Source: Geopseudomonas aromaticivorans (GTDB taxonomy: Bacteria > Pseudomonadota > Gammaproteobacteria > Pseudomonadales > Pseudomonadaceae). From it: DNA of 64,000 nt. Below the pieces are notes generated by a model that was not told the origin of the DNA, did not search any database, and worked only from the letters and a program-made list of their open reading frames with translations. Location of the stretch: contig NZ_JAHRGL010000015.1 in assembly GCF_019097855.1 (NCBI RefSeq), positions 1-64,000 of the forward strand, in the 5' to 3' direction. Positions 17,004-27,229 of the stretch are shown here, one piece after another (position 1 is the first letter of the stretch; every line of letters starts with the position of its first letter). The position numbers and the translations under genes are program-made.

Positions 17004-17789
17004 TCACTCGTGCGTAACAGGAGGCGCAGTGTGTACCCGTTCGCGCTCATCCAGCCAATCGGCAATCCGGCTGGCGACCCAGGGGCCGTCGTCCAGCGGC
17101 AGATCGTGGCCGCTGCGCGGATGTTGCTCCAGTGGCAGGTGCCAGCGGCGGGCCAGGTCGCTTGAACAGTGCGGGTCGACCAGTGCGTCGGCCCGTCCGC
17201 TGAGCAGCAGCATGGGCACCGCCGGCGGCTGCGCCGGGGCGCGGAAGCGCGCGGCGGCGGCCAGCTGACGCAGGGCGTTGCGCGGCGACACGGGGTGTTG
17301 CTGGCGCAGGGCGACCCAGTGGTCCAGCGTGGTAGGGGGTGCCGTGCGACTGGTCAGGCGCAGGATGGCGGCCTCGCGGGCGCGGGGATCGCGACGGGCC
17401 AGCACGCCGAGCAGGGGCGGGTAGCTGGACGGTCGCAGGCGCCGGTAGAACGGACTGACGCCGCGCAGGCTGGTGTTGATCAGCACGCAGCCGGCCACCT
17501 CCGCGGGATGGGCGCCGGCCCAGGCCACTGCCACCATGGCGCCCAGCGACATGGCCAGCAGGTGGCAGGGGCCGGCGATGCCCTGCGCCTGCAGCTGAGT
17601 GCGGCAGGCCTGCACCATGTCCTCGATGCGTGTCGGGCTGGTCTGCCGGTGCAGCGCGCCGTTGCCCGGCAGGTCGATGGCGAGGATGCGTGCGGCCGGC
17701 AGGTGGGCGGCCAGCTGGCGGGGAAAGTCGCCCCAGTGGCCGCACTCGCGGGTCAGGCCGCGCAGCAGTATCCAGGTGGCCGTGCTCAT
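17004..17789 (-). CDS. Alpha/beta hydrolase
   Basis: A 261-residue alpha/beta-hydrolase. After the first strand (TWILLRGLTRECGHW) come DLPGNG and the nucleophile elbow AMSLGAM (serine near residue 91), which departs from the strict GxSxG. The acid is probably in SGRADALVDP and the histidine in SGHDLPLDDGPW. The frame stays open far upstream, across the M14 peptidase gene, but the real start is the ATG at 17789, overlapping the stop of that gene (ATGA). Coupling with the peptidase and the cupin suggests a shared small-molecule pathway; the substrate is unknown. Confidence 0.8.
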   Translation of the reverse strand: MSTATWILLRGLTRECGHWGDFPRQLAAHLPAARILAIDLPGNGALHRQTSPTRIEDMVQACRTQLQAQGIAGPCHLLAMSLGAMVAVAWAGAHPAEVAGCVLINTSLRGVSPFYRRLRPSSYPPLLGVLARRDPRAREAAILRLTSRTAPPTTLDHWVALRQQHPVSPRNALRQLAAAARFRAPAQPPAVPMLLLSGRADALVDPHCSSDLARRWHLPLEQHPRSGHDLPLDDGPWVASRIADWLDERERVHTAPPVTHE

Positions 17790-18805
17790 TCCCAGGCGTA
17801 CCAGCGGTGCAGGGCCATCTGCCGATGGCGCTCGCGCTCGCTGCCGGTCGGCTGCCAGCCGCGGTGGCCGCCGGCGGCGCGGGTGACGAAGTCCAGCCAC
17901 TCGACCTGGCGGCGCAGCACGCGGGCCTCGCGGTGCGCCAGCAGCGGGTTGAACAGGCCCTGCAGCGAGAGCAGCTGGCGCGGGTTCTTCTTCACCCACA
18001 GCCAGGAGCCCATTTCCAGGGTCAGCGGCAGCAGGACCCGCGCCGGGTCGCTGCAGGCGCGTTGGTAGAGGTGGTCCCAGAGGTCGCCGTGGGTGAGGTA
18101 CTGGCGGCTCTGCGGCTCGAACACGTAGGGATGGTGGCGCTGGCTCTGGTCGAGGATCTCGCACAGCGCGTGCATCTCCGCCAGGTGGGCGATGGGGGTG
18201 CGGCTGTGCGCGTAGGGAAACCAGATGCGGTCGCTGAGGCCGAAGCCGGAGTGGCAGTCGACCGCGATGCTGAAGCGATGGCTGAGCAGTTCCTCCTCGA
18301 CCACCTGGCACAGCGCCTGGCTCTCCGCCTGCATCGGTGCGCTGCGCGGGCCGCGGTACCAGGGCAGGCGCGCGCTGAGGCGCTGGCCGCCGAGCAGGAA
18401 CGGCACCCGCTCGTCCGCTTCCACCGGGGCGTTGCGCATCAGGTCGACGCCCTGCGGGTTGGCGCGGGTGCCGTGCCACAGGCCGCCGGGGTTGACCACC
18501 GGCATGAACACCATGCGCAGGCGCTCGAGCTGCTGCTGCAGGCTGGTGTCCCAGCGCAGGCGCATCAGCACGCTGTGCAGGAAGGCCAGCACCACGGCGG
18601 AGCCGATACGCTCCAGGCCGTGCACGCCACCGAAGAAGCCGACCGCGGGAGCCGTGGGCTCGGGGTTGCCGAGGCTGATGGCGTACACCGGCAGGCTGCG
18701 CGCGCCGACGTCGACCTGGCACAGCACACGGGTTTCCAGACTGCCGCCGAGCTTGTCGAGCAGGCGTTCCAGTTCGAGCAGCTCGATGGGCTCGCGATGG
18801 TCCAT
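17786..18805 (-). CDS. M14 family zinc carboxypeptidase-like protein
   Basis: A 339-residue M14/succinylglutamate-desuccinylase-like hydrolase. Zinc ligands are visible as HGLE in FFGGVHGLERIG (near residues 62-65) and the histidine of AVDCHSGFG (near 184). A catalytic glutamate is likely in LPLTLEMGSWLW (near 268). Substrate-binding arginine and asparagine may be in NPGGLWHGTRANPQGVDLMRNAP. No signal peptide is seen, so it is cytoplasmic. It begins the three-gene operon with hydrolase and cupin. The family acts on C-terminal or amide bonds of peptides or acyl-amino acids; the exact substrate cannot be told. Confidence 0.82.
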   Translation of the reverse strand: MDHREPIELLELERLLDKLGGSLETRVLCQVDVGARSLPVYAISLGNPEPTAPAVGFFGGVHGLERIGSAVVLAFLHSVLMRLRWDTSLQQQLERLRMVFMPVVNPGGLWHGTRANPQGVDLMRNAPVEADERVPFLLGGQRLSARLPWYRGPRSAPMQAESQALCQVVEEELLSHRFSIAVDCHSGFGLSDRIWFPYAHSRTPIAHLAEMHALCEILDQSQRHHPYVFEPQSRQYLTHGDLWDHLYQRACSDPARVLLPLTLEMGSWLWVKKNPRQLLSLQGLFNPLLAHREARVLRRQVEWLDFVTRAAGGHRGWQPTGSERERHRQMALHRWYAWE

Positions 18806-18882
18806 GCAACCTCCGCCGGGCTGGCGCCGGCGCGCGGTGGTTCGTTACGCCTGAAGGATAGTTCAGCGCGCTGACACCGCGG

Positions 18883-19776
18883 TTACCAGGCGAGCTGGAG
18901 GCCGCTGACGAATTCGCGCTCGACGCCGCTCAGCGGGTCGCGAAAGCGCAGCTGCTGGGCCAGCAGCTTGAGCGGGCGGGAGTAGTCGTCCGCGGCATCG
19001 GCAGGCAGCGGCTGCGGGTAGAAGGGGTCGTTGCAGATCGCTGCGCCGAGGGCGGCCAGGTGTACGCGCAGCTGGTGCTGCTTGCCGGTGACCGGATACA
19101 GCGCGTAGCGCCACAGCTCGCCGTGGCGCTCGCGCACCTCGATGCGGGTGTCGCTGTTCGGCGTGCCGGGGGCTTCCTGCATGCGGAAGAACGGCTCGCC
19201 GCGTACCAGGCGGGTGGTGCGTTGCAGCGGGAACTGCAGCTGCGGCAGCGCCGGGGCGATGGCCTCGTAGCGTTTGTCAATCTGCCGCTCGCGGAACAGC
19301 GCGTGGTAGTGGTCGCGGCTGGCCGGGTTGGTGGAGAACAGCACCAGGCCGGCGGTATGGCGGTCGATGCGGTGCAGCGGCACCAGCTGCGGATTACCCA
19401 GGCGGCGGGTCAGGCGCGCCAGCAGGGTTTCCTCGACATAGGCGCCGGAGGGGATCACCGGCAGGAAGTGCGGCTTGTCCACCACCAGCAGGTGCTCGTC
19501 GTGGTGCAGCACGGTTTCGACGAAGGGGATCGCGGCCTCGTTGGGCACTTCGCGGAAATAGTGGATGCGCAGGCCGACCCGGTACGGATGCTCGGCGCCG
19601 ATCGGCGCGCCCGCGGCGTCCAGCACGCGGCCGCGCTGCATGCGCGCCAGCCAGGTGGCGCGGTCGATGGCCGGGAAGTGCGCGCTCAGGCAGTCCAGGA
19701 CCGTGCGCCACTCGCCCTGGGGCAGATGCAGGGTGCTCGGGCGCATGGCGGGGGTGGCGGTGGGCGGGGCGGACAT
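18883..19776 (-). CDS. RluA-family pseudouridine synthase
   Basis: A 297-residue RNA pseudouridine synthase. The catalytic motif HRIDRHTAG contains the nucleophilic aspartate. Other family landmarks are LLVVDKPHFLPVIPSG, the strand after RYEAIAP, and TGKQHQLRVHLAALG. The N-terminal 70 residues resemble a degenerate S4 RNA-binding region. The start is set at the ATG at 19776 (MSAPPT), with GAGAG nine bases upstream; the frame extends to 19839. The group modifies uridines in rRNA or tRNA, and the target position cannot be assigned from sequence alone. Confidence 0.85.
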   Translation of the reverse strand: MSAPPTATPAMRPSTLHLPQGEWRTVLDCLSAHFPAIDRATWLARMQRGRVLDAAGAPIGAEHPYRVGLRIHYFREVPNEAAIPFVETVLHHDEHLLVVDKPHFLPVIPSGAYVEETLLARLTRRLGNPQLVPLHRIDRHTAGLVLFSTNPASRDHYHALFRERQIDKRYEAIAPALPQLQFPLQRTTRLVRGEPFFRMQEAPGTPNSDTRIEVRERHGELWRYALYPVTGKQHQLRVHLAALGAAICNDPFYPQPLPADAADDYSRPLKLLAQQLRFRDPLSGVEREFVSGLQLAW

Positions 19777-19949
19777 GGCGACTCTCGGGCTGGTGGGCAG
19801 CAGGTGGGCATTAGGCCGCAGTGGCTGGACCGTCGTCAAAAAACGGCGGTTAACCGCTGGCGAATTTTCCCCTGGCCCGACCAGCGGTAGGATGCTGGCA
19901 CCATGCTACGCTCACAACAGGATAAGAAAAGCAGCGAGGGAGCACTGCC

Positions 19950-21071
19950 ATGCGCATCGGCGTACCCAAGGAAATCAAGAACCACGAATACCGTGTCGGC
20001 CTGACCCCGCAGTCGGTGATCGAGCTGCGCGCGCTCGGCCACCAGCTGTGGGTGGAGACCCAGGCGGGCGCGGCCATCGGCTTCAGCGATGCCGACTACG
20101 AGAAGGCCGGGGCACAGATTGCCAGTGACGCCGAGCAGGTGTTCGCCGAGGCGCAGCTGATCGTCAAGGTCAAGGAGCCGCTGGCCTCGGAGCGGGTGCG
20201 TCTGCATCCGGGGCATACGCTGTTCACCTACCTGCACCTGGCGCCTGACCGGCCGCAGACCGACGAGCTGCTGGCCAGCGGCGCCACCTGCATCGCCTAC
20301 GAGACGGTCACCGATGCCCGCGGTCGCCTGCCGCTGCTGGCGCCGATGTCGGAGGTGGCCGGGCGCATGTCGATCCAGGTCGGCGCCAGCTGTCTGGAGA
20401 AGGCCCGGGGCGGCCGCGGCGTGCTGCTCGGCGGCGTGCCGGGAGTGGCGCCGGGCAAGGTGGTGATCCTCGGCGGCGGCGTGGTCGGCAGCCATGCCGC
20501 GGCCATGGCGATCGGCCTCGGCGCCGAGGTGACCATCCTCGACAGGAACATGGATGCCCTGCGCCGCCTGGATGCCCAGTACGGCAACCGCATCGCCACC
20601 CGCTACTCGACCCGCGCGGCCCTCAGCGAGCTGGTGCTGGCGGCCGACCTGGTGATCGGCAGCGTGCTGATTCCCGGCGCGGCGGCGCCCAAGCTGATCA
20701 CCGCCGGCATGGTCCGGCAGATGAAGTCCGGCGCGGTGCTGGTCGACGTGGCCATCGACCAGGGCGGCTGCGCCGAGACCTCGCGGCCGACCTCGCACAG
20801 CCATCCGACCTACGTGGTCGACGAGGTGGTGCACTACTGCGTGACCAACATGCCCGGCGGCGTGGCGCGCACCGCCACCCTGGCGCTGAACAACGCCACC
20901 CTGCCCTTCGTCATCGCCCTGGCCGAGAAAGGCGTGCGCCGGGCGCTGGAGGAGGACGTGCACCTGCGCAACGGTCTCAATGTGGCCGCCGGCGCCCTCA
21001 CCAACGCCGGCGTGGCGGCGGCGCACCGCCTGCCCTACACCCCGGCCGAGGAAGTGCTGGCGCGGCTGTAG
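19950..21071 (+). CDS. ald: Alanine dehydrogenase
   Basis: A 373-residue NAD-dependent L-alanine dehydrogenase, catalysing reversible deamination of alanine to pyruvate and ammonia. The N-terminus [20 protein letters not shown] is the family signature including pyruvate-binding R15. The K in KVKEPL and the H in YLHLAPD are the expected catalytic lysine and histidine. The Rossmann motif [24 protein letters not shown] lies near 170-193. It ends ten bases before a parS site. Length is standard. A ribosome-binding site GAGGGAG precedes the ATG. Monocistronic. Confidence 0.95.
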   Translation: MRIGVPKEIKNHEYRVGLTPQSVIELRALGHQLWVETQAGAAIGFSDADYEKAGAQIASDAEQVFAEAQLIVKVKEPLASERVRLHPGHTLFTYLHLAPDRPQTDELLASGATCIAYETVTDARGRLPLLAPMSEVAGRMSIQVGASCLEKARGGRGVLLGGVPGVAPGKVVILGGGVVGSHAAAMAIGLGAEVTILDRNMDALRRLDAQYGNRIATRYSTRAALSELVLAADLVIGSVLIPGAAAPKLITAGMVRQMKSGAVLVDVAIDQGGCAETSRPTSHSHPTYVVDEVVHYCVTNMPGGVARTATLALNNATLPFVIALAEKGVRRALEEDVHLRNGLNVAAGALTNAGVAAAHRLPYTPAEEVLARL

Positions 21072-21080
21072 GCCTCGTCG

Positions 21081-21096
21081 TGTTCCACGTGGAACA
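21081..21096. promoter_or_regulatory. parS: parS centromere site (ParB binding), copy 1
   Basis: The perfect 16-base palindrome TGTTCCACGTGGAACA matches the Pseudomonas parS consensus. It lies between the convergent ald and activator genes, six bases from the activator stop codon. ParB nucleates here for origin segregation. Confidence 0.9.
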
Positions 21097-21102
21097 GGGC
21101 GG

Positions 21103-22806
<1,704 letters not shown>

Positions 22807-23028
22807 CGGAACAATCCCCTGGTTGTTGTTGTGTCGGGGGCTGCCGGACTCCCCGGCGCAGGCGGGCGCGGGGAAGCGGCGAGCAGGTCGGTGCGGCGGG
22901 CGAGAGGCCTGATTCGCGGCGCAGACAGCTGCATGGAAGCGGGTTTGCAGAAAAAATTCAACCAAATGATAAAAAAATCCGCCAGTTGAGGTTTTGGAGC
23001 ATTGCCCAAAACCCATCTGGATTGACGA

Positions 23029-23074
23029 TTTGCTGATCAAACGTTCCGGCATCCGGCGATATCTTGATCAAATG
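23029..23074 (+). promoter_or_regulatory. Putative upstream activating sequences for the DmpR/XylR-type activator
   Basis: TTGATCAAATG at 23064-23074 matches the XylR/DmpR half-site TTGANCAAAT. TTTGCTGATCAAA at about 23029-23041 is a second, partly palindromic site. Their centres are about 33 bp apart, roughly three helical turns, and about 140-175 bp upstream of the -24 element, the usual geometry for this activator class. Confidence 0.65.
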
Positions 23075-23209
23075 GTGAAAACCGCCTGCCCCGAAACGCC
23101 TGTCCATGCGACGCCAAGCCGCATCGGTCGCTTACGGGCGCGCCGTGAAAATTAAAAAACATATATAAATCAATGAGTTGAGATTTTTTGACGGGGTGCC
23201 GGGCAACCT

Positions 23210-23225
23210 TGGCACAACCGTTGCT
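23210..23225 (+). promoter_or_regulatory. Sigma-54 (-24/-12) promoter of the meta-cleavage operon
   Basis: TGGCAC-AACCG-TTGCT is a perfect match to the sigma-54 consensus TGGCAC-N5-TTGCW. Transcription should start near 23237, about 100 bp before the first small gene and about 335 bp before dmpQ. Confidence 0.88.
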
Positions 23226-23334
23226 CTAGTGTTCCGTGCAAGCAGAGCTGCCTGAAGGCGTCCTCCGACGGAGTACGCGAAGCGATCAGCCTGCTGCCGC
23301 CAACCGCACACAAAAACAACACGGTACGGTCGAC

Positions 23335-23562
23335 ATGAGCATTCAACCCAAGATCCATGCGCTGGGGTCAATCCGCCAGCCCTCCCCCTGCGGCACCCGC
23401 GTACGGCGTCGTGCCCGCATGCAGGAAATCGCGGCCCTCACCCTCGTCATTGCCTTCGGCGCGATGGGCAACCTGCGGCCCAGTCTGATTTCCCCCCTGG
23501 CCACCGGCGTCGACCCCGACGGCTCGGCAAGCGCGCCTGCCGCGCTGCCCAAGCGCAACTGA
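23335..23562 (+). CDS. Small hypothetical protein, first gene of the catabolic operon
   Basis: A 75-residue open frame starting at the ATG at 23335, downstream of the sigma-54 promoter and nine bases before dmpQ. It has a basic N-terminus (CGTRVRRRARMQ), one hydrophobic stretch (EIAALTLVIAFGAMGNL) and a proline/alanine-rich tail. No Shine-Dalgarno sequence is obvious. It occupies the place where dmpKLMNOP (phenol hydroxylase) stands in related operons, but I see no similarity to any of those proteins. It may be a real small membrane protein or leader-region noise. Confidence 0.4.
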   Translation: MSIQPKIHALGSIRQPSPCGTRVRRRARMQEIAALTLVIAFGAMGNLRPSLISPLATGVDPDGSASAPAALPKRN

Positions 23563-23570
23563 GGTGACCC

Positions 23571-23873
23571 ATGGACCAATCCTTCCGCATTACCGAAACC
23601 CATAGCGGTACCAGCTTCAGCTGCAGCGCCGAGCAGACGGTGCTGGCCGCCATGGAACAGCAGCAGCAGCGCTGCGTACCGGTCGGTTGCCGCGGTGGCG
23701 GCTGCGGCCAGTGCAAGGTGCAGGTGCTCAGCGGCGAATACGACTGCGGGCGCATGAGCAGCCGCCACGTCGATGCCGCTGCGCAGGCCAGCGGCCAGGC
23801 CCTCGCCTGTCGGCTGTTTCCGCGCAGCGACCTGGCCATCGAGCGCCTGGTGGCGGCGGGAGCGGCGCGCTAG
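23571..23873 (+). CDS. dmpQ: XylT/DmpQ-type [2Fe-2S] ferredoxin
   Basis: A 100-residue plant-type ferredoxin. Iron-sulfur ligands are visible at C40, C45, C48 (GCRGGGCGQC) and C80 (ACRL). In meta-cleavage operons this small ferredoxin re-reduces the active-site iron of catechol 2,3-dioxygenase after oxidation by substituted catechols. A good ribosome-binding site GAGGTGA precedes the ATG. It lies immediately upstream of the dioxygenase gene, the usual xylT-xylE / dmpQ-dmpB order. Length is normal. Confidence 0.9.
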   Translation: MDQSFRITETHSGTSFSCSAEQTVLAAMEQQQQRCVPVGCRGGGCGQCKVQVLSGEYDCGRMSSRHVDAAAQASGQALACRLFPRSDLAIERLVAAGAAR

Positions 23874-23946
23874 CCAGCGTGCCCCCGGTGTATAGCTTCA
23901 CAACTAACCACGCTGGACCCGACAAAAAATACAAAGGGGTATCGAA

Positions 23947-24870
23947 ATGAAAAAAGGTGTAATGCGCCCTGGGCACATCCAGCTGCGTGTCCTGGACATG
24001 GCCAAGGCCCTCGAGCACTACGTCGAGCTGCTCGGTCTGATCGAGGTCGATCGCGACGAGCGTGGCCGCGTCTACCTGAAGGGCTGGACCGAGGTCGACA
24101 AGTTCTCCGTGGTGCTGCGCGAGGCCGACGAGGCCGGCATGGACTTCATGGCCTTCAAGGTGCTCGACGAAGCCACCCTCGGCCGCCTGACCGAGGAGCT
24201 GGTGGCTTTCGGCTGCATGGTGGAGAGCATCCCCGCCGGCGAACTCAAGGGCTGCGGCCGCCGCATCCGTTTCAGCGCGCCGACCGGCCACCGTTTCGAG
24301 CTGTTCGCCGAGAAGGAGCAGACCGGCAAGTGGGGCATTGCCGAGATCAACCCGGAAGCCTGGCCGCGCGGCCTCAAGGGCATGCGGGCGACCCGCTTCG
24401 ACCACGCCCTGCTCTACGGCGACAACCTGCCGGACACCCTGCGCCTGTTCACCGAGGTGCTCGGCTTCGATCTCGCCGAGCAGGTGGTCGATCCGCACGG
24501 CAACCGCGTCGCCCAGTTCCTCACCTGCAGCATGAAGGCCCACGACGTGGCGTTCATCCAGCACGGCGAGCCGGGCAAGCTGCACCACGCCTCGTTCTTC
24601 CTCGAGACCTGGGACGACGTGCTGCGCGCTGCCGACCTGATCAGCATGACCAACACCTCGATCGACATCGGCCCGACCCGCCACGGCCTGACCCACGGCA
24701 AGACCATCTACTTCTTCGACCCCTCCGGCAACCGCAACGAAGTGTTCTGCGGCGGCGACTACCACTACCCGGACCACCCGCCGGTGACCTGGACCGCCGC
24801 CGAACTGGGCAAGGCGATCTTCTACCACGACCGCGAGCTCAACGAACGCTTCCTGACCGTTTTGACCTGA
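23947..24870 (+). CDS. dmpB: Catechol 2,3-dioxygenase
   Basis: A 307-residue extradiol dioxygenase of the XylE/DmpB type that opens catechol to 2-hydroxymuconic semialdehyde. The non-haem iron ligands fall exactly at H153 (FDHALLYG), H214 (KLHHASFF) and E265 (NRNEVFCGG). The C-terminal signature [21 protein letters not shown] is complete. Length equals that of XylE and DmpB. The start ATG has GGGGTATCG upstream, a weak ribosome-binding site. It is the first enzyme of the meta pathway encoded in this operon. Confidence 0.96.
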   Translation: MKKGVMRPGHIQLRVLDMAKALEHYVELLGLIEVDRDERGRVYLKGWTEVDKFSVVLREADEAGMDFMAFKVLDEATLGRLTEELVAFGCMVESIPAGELKGCGRRIRFSAPTGHRFELFAEKEQTGKWGIAEINPEAWPRGLKGMRATRFDHALLYGDNLPDTLRLFTEVLGFDLAEQVVDPHGNRVAQFLTCSMKAHDVAFIQHGEPGKLHHASFFLETWDDVLRAADLISMTNTSIDIGPTRHGLTHGKTIYFFDPSGNRNEVFCGGDYHYPDHPPVTWTAAELGKAIFYHDRELNERFLTVLT

Positions 24871-24897
24871 TTGCCCCTGCCTAACGAGACTGCGTAC

Positions 24898-26358
24898 ATG
24901 AAAGAGATCAAGCATTTCATCAACGGCGAATACGTCGGTTCGGCCAGCGGCAAGCTGTTCGACAACGTCAACCCGTCCAACGGCCAGGTGATCGCCAAGA
25001 TCCACGAGGCCGGCGAGGCCGAGGTCGACGCCGCGGTCAAGGCCGCCCGCGCCGCGCTGAAGGGCCCGTGGGGCAAGATGACCGTCGCCGAGCGCACCGA
25101 GATCCTCCATCGCGTCGCCGCCGGCATCACCGCACGCTTCGACGAGTTCCTCGAGGCCGAGTGCCTGGACACCGGCAAGCCGAAGTCGCTGGCCAGCCAC
25201 ATCGACATTCCGCGCGGCGCGGCCAACTTCTCGGTGTTCGCCGACCTGGTGAAGAACGTGCCCACCGAGGCCTTCGAGATGGCCACCCCGGACGGCACCG
25301 GCGCGCTCAACTACGGCGTGCGCCGCCCCAAGGGCGTGATCGGCGTGATCAGCCCGTGGAACCTGCCGTTGCTGCTGATGACCTGGAAGGTCGGTCCGGC
25401 GCTGGCCTGCGGCAACACCGTGGTGGTCAAGCCTTCGGAAGAGACTCCGACCACTACCGCCCTGCTCGGTGAAGTGATGAATGCCGCCGGCGTGCCGGCT
25501 GGCGTGTACAACGTGGTGCACGGCTTCGGCGGCAACTCGGCCGGCGCCTTCCTCACCGCTCATCCGGACGTCGACGCCATCACCTTCACCGGCGAGACCG
25601 GCACTGGCGAAACCATCATGCGTGCCGCCGCCAAGGGCGTGCGCCAGGTGTCCCTGGAGCTGGGTGGCAAGAACGCCGGCATCGTGTTCGCCGACTGCGA
25701 CATGGACAAGGCCATCGAGGGCACCCTGCGCTCGGCCTTCGCCAACTGCGGCCAGGTCTGCCTGGGCACCGAGCGCGTCTACGTGCAGCGGCCGATCTTC
25801 GACGAGTTCGTCGCCCGCCTGAAGGCCGGCGCCGAGGCACTGAAGATCGGCGAGCCCAACGATCCGAGCGCCAACTTCGGTTCGCTGGTCAGCCACAAGC
25901 ACCGCGAGAAGGTCCTCTCCTACTACCAGAAGGCCAAGGACGAAGGCGCCACCATCGTCACCGGCGGCGGCGTGCCGGACATGCCGGCGCACCTGGCCGG
26001 CGGCGCCTGGGTACAGCCGACCATCTGGACCGGCCTGCCGGACGACTCCGCGGTGGTCACCGAGGAAATCTTCGGCCCGTGCTGCCACATCCGTCCGTTC
26101 GACACCGAGGAAGAAGCCATCGAGCTGGCCAACAGCCTGCCCTACGGCCTGGCCTCGGCGATCTGGACCGAGAACAGCTCGCGCGCCCACCGCGTCGCCG
26201 GGCAGATCGAGGCCGGCATCGTCTGGGTCAACAGCTGGTTCCTGCGCGACCTGCGCACCGCCTTCGGCGGCGCCAAGCAGTCGGGCATCGGCCGCGAAGG
26301 CGGGGTGCACTCGCTGGAGTTCTACACCGAGCTGAAGAACATTTGCGTGAAGCTGTGA
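24898..26358 (+). CDS. dmpC: 2-hydroxymuconic semialdehyde dehydrogenase
   Basis: A 486-residue aldehyde dehydrogenase that oxidises 2-hydroxymuconic semialdehyde to 4-oxalocrotonate with NAD. ATG at 24898 (MKEIKHFINGEYVGSASG) matches the DmpC/XylG N-terminus; an upstream TTG at 24871 is not used. The catalytic glutamate is in SLELGGKNAGIVF and the nucleophilic cysteine in NCGQVCLGTERVYV. The cofactor region GVIGVISPWNLPLLLMTWKVGPALACGN is intact. This starts the oxalocrotonate branch of the pathway, completed by dmpI and dmpH. Confidence 0.95.
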   Translation: MKEIKHFINGEYVGSASGKLFDNVNPSNGQVIAKIHEAGEAEVDAAVKAARAALKGPWGKMTVAERTEILHRVAAGITARFDEFLEAECLDTGKPKSLASHIDIPRGAANFSVFADLVKNVPTEAFEMATPDGTGALNYGVRRPKGVIGVISPWNLPLLLMTWKVGPALACGNTVVVKPSEETPTTTALLGEVMNAAGVPAGVYNVVHGFGGNSAGAFLTAHPDVDAITFTGETGTGETIMRAAAKGVRQVSLELGGKNAGIVFADCDMDKAIEGTLRSAFANCGQVCLGTERVYVQRPIFDEFVARLKAGAEALKIGEPNDPSANFGSLVSHKHREKVLSYYQKAKDEGATIVTGGGVPDMPAHLAGGAWVQPTIWTGLPDDSAVVTEEIFGPCCHIRPFDTEEEAIELANSLPYGLASAIWTENSSRAHRVAGQIEAGIVWVNSWFLRDLRTAFGGAKQSGIGREGGVHSLEFYTELKNICVKL

Positions 26359-26365
26359 GGCGAGC

Positions 26366-27229
26366 ATGAATCAAGCCGTACAAAGCCCGGAAATCGGCCG
26401 CGAGATCGTCGCCGCCGGCTACCGCACCAACCTGCATGAGCAGGGCGAAGGTTTCCCGGTCCTGCTGATCCACGGCTCCGGTCCCGGCGTCACCGCCTGG
26501 GCCAACTGGCGCGGGATCATCCCGCAGCTGGCGCAGCACCGCCGGGTGATCGCCCCGGACATGCTCGGCTTCGGCTACAGCGAGCGACCGGCCGATGCGC
26601 AGTACAGCCAGCAGCGCTGGGTCGAGCATGCCATCGGCGTGCTCGACGCCCTCGGCATCGCCCAGGCCGACATCGTCGGCAACTCGTTCGGCGGCGGTCT
26701 GGCGCTGGCCCTGGCCATCCGCCACCCCGAGCGCGTGCGCCGGCTGGTGCTGATGGGCAGCGTCGGCGTGTCCTTCCCGATCACCAAGGGTCTGGACACC
26801 GCCTGGGGCTACACGCCGTCGCTGGCCAACATGCGCCAGCTGCTCGACCTGTTCGCCTACGACCGCAACCTGGTCAACGACGAGCTGGCCGAGCTGCGCT
26901 ACCAGGCCAGCATCCGCCCGGGCTTCCAGGAGTCGTTCGCCGCCATGTTCCCGCCGCCGCGCCAGAACGGCGTCGACGACCTGGCCAGCCAGGAGGCCGA
27001 CATCCGCGCCCTGCCCCACGAGGCGCTGGTCATCCACGGCCGCGAGGACCAGATCATCCCGCTCGAGGCCTCGCTGACCCTCGCCCAGTGGCTGCCGCGC
27101 AGCCAGCTGCACGTCTTCGGCCAGTGCGGCCACTGGACCCAGATCGAACACGCCGGCCGTTTCGCCCGCCTGGTCGAGGACTTCCTCGCCGAGGCCGACG
27201 CCGCCACCCAACAGGAAAAATGCGCATGA
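26366..27229 (+). CDS. dmpD: 2-hydroxymuconic semialdehyde hydrolase
   Basis: A 287-residue alpha/beta-hydrolase of the DmpD/XylF type, cleaving the ring-fission product to 2-hydroxypenta-2,4-dienoate and formate (or acetate from methyl-substituted substrates). The oxyanion-hole motif is HGSGPGVTAW. The triad is visible as serine in GNSFGGG, aspartate in HGREDQIIP and histidine in CGHWTQIE. This is the hydrolytic branch that handles ketone products of 3-methylcatechol. It overlaps dmpE by four bases (ATGA). Confidence 0.94.
   Translation: MNQAVQSPEIGREIVAAGYRTNLHEQGEGFPVLLIHGSGPGVTAWANWRGIIPQLAQHRRVIAPDMLGFGYSERPADAQYSQQRWVEHAIGVLDALGIAQADIVGNSFGGGLALALAIRHPERVRRLVLMGSVGVSFPITKGLDTAWGYTPSLANMRQLLDLFAYDRNLVNDELAELRYQASIRPGFQESFAAMFPPPRQNGVDDLASQEADIRALPHEALVIHGREDQIIPLEASLTLAQWLPRSQLHVFGQCGHWTQIEHAGRFARLVEDFLAEADAATQQEKCA

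Larger units (their letters stand above)
22807..23334. promoter_or_regulatory. Divergent regulatory region between activator and catabolic operon
   Basis: This 528-bp gene-free region contains A/T tracts (around 22955-22980 and 23150-23190) that could bend DNA, two activator-like sites (23029-23074) and a sigma-54 promoter (23210-23225) facing right. The bend-prone tract between the upstream sites and the promoter is typical of XylR/DmpR-controlled promoters, where DNA looping is needed. The leftward promoter of the activator gene must also lie here, but I could not define it. Confidence 0.75.

Noticed and set aside
17004-18809. A single 601-codon leftward frame that looks like a fusion ending in an alpha/beta hydrolase
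   Set aside because: The first 340 codons are an arginine/proline-rich shadow of the M14 peptidase gene. The real hydrolase starts at the ATG at 17789, overlapping the peptidase stop.
23728-26367. An 879-codon leftward frame antisense to dmpB and dmpC
   Set aside because: High-G+C third positions keep the antisense frame open. The product is low-complexity and matches nothing, while the + strand encodes complete enzymes with all catalytic residues.
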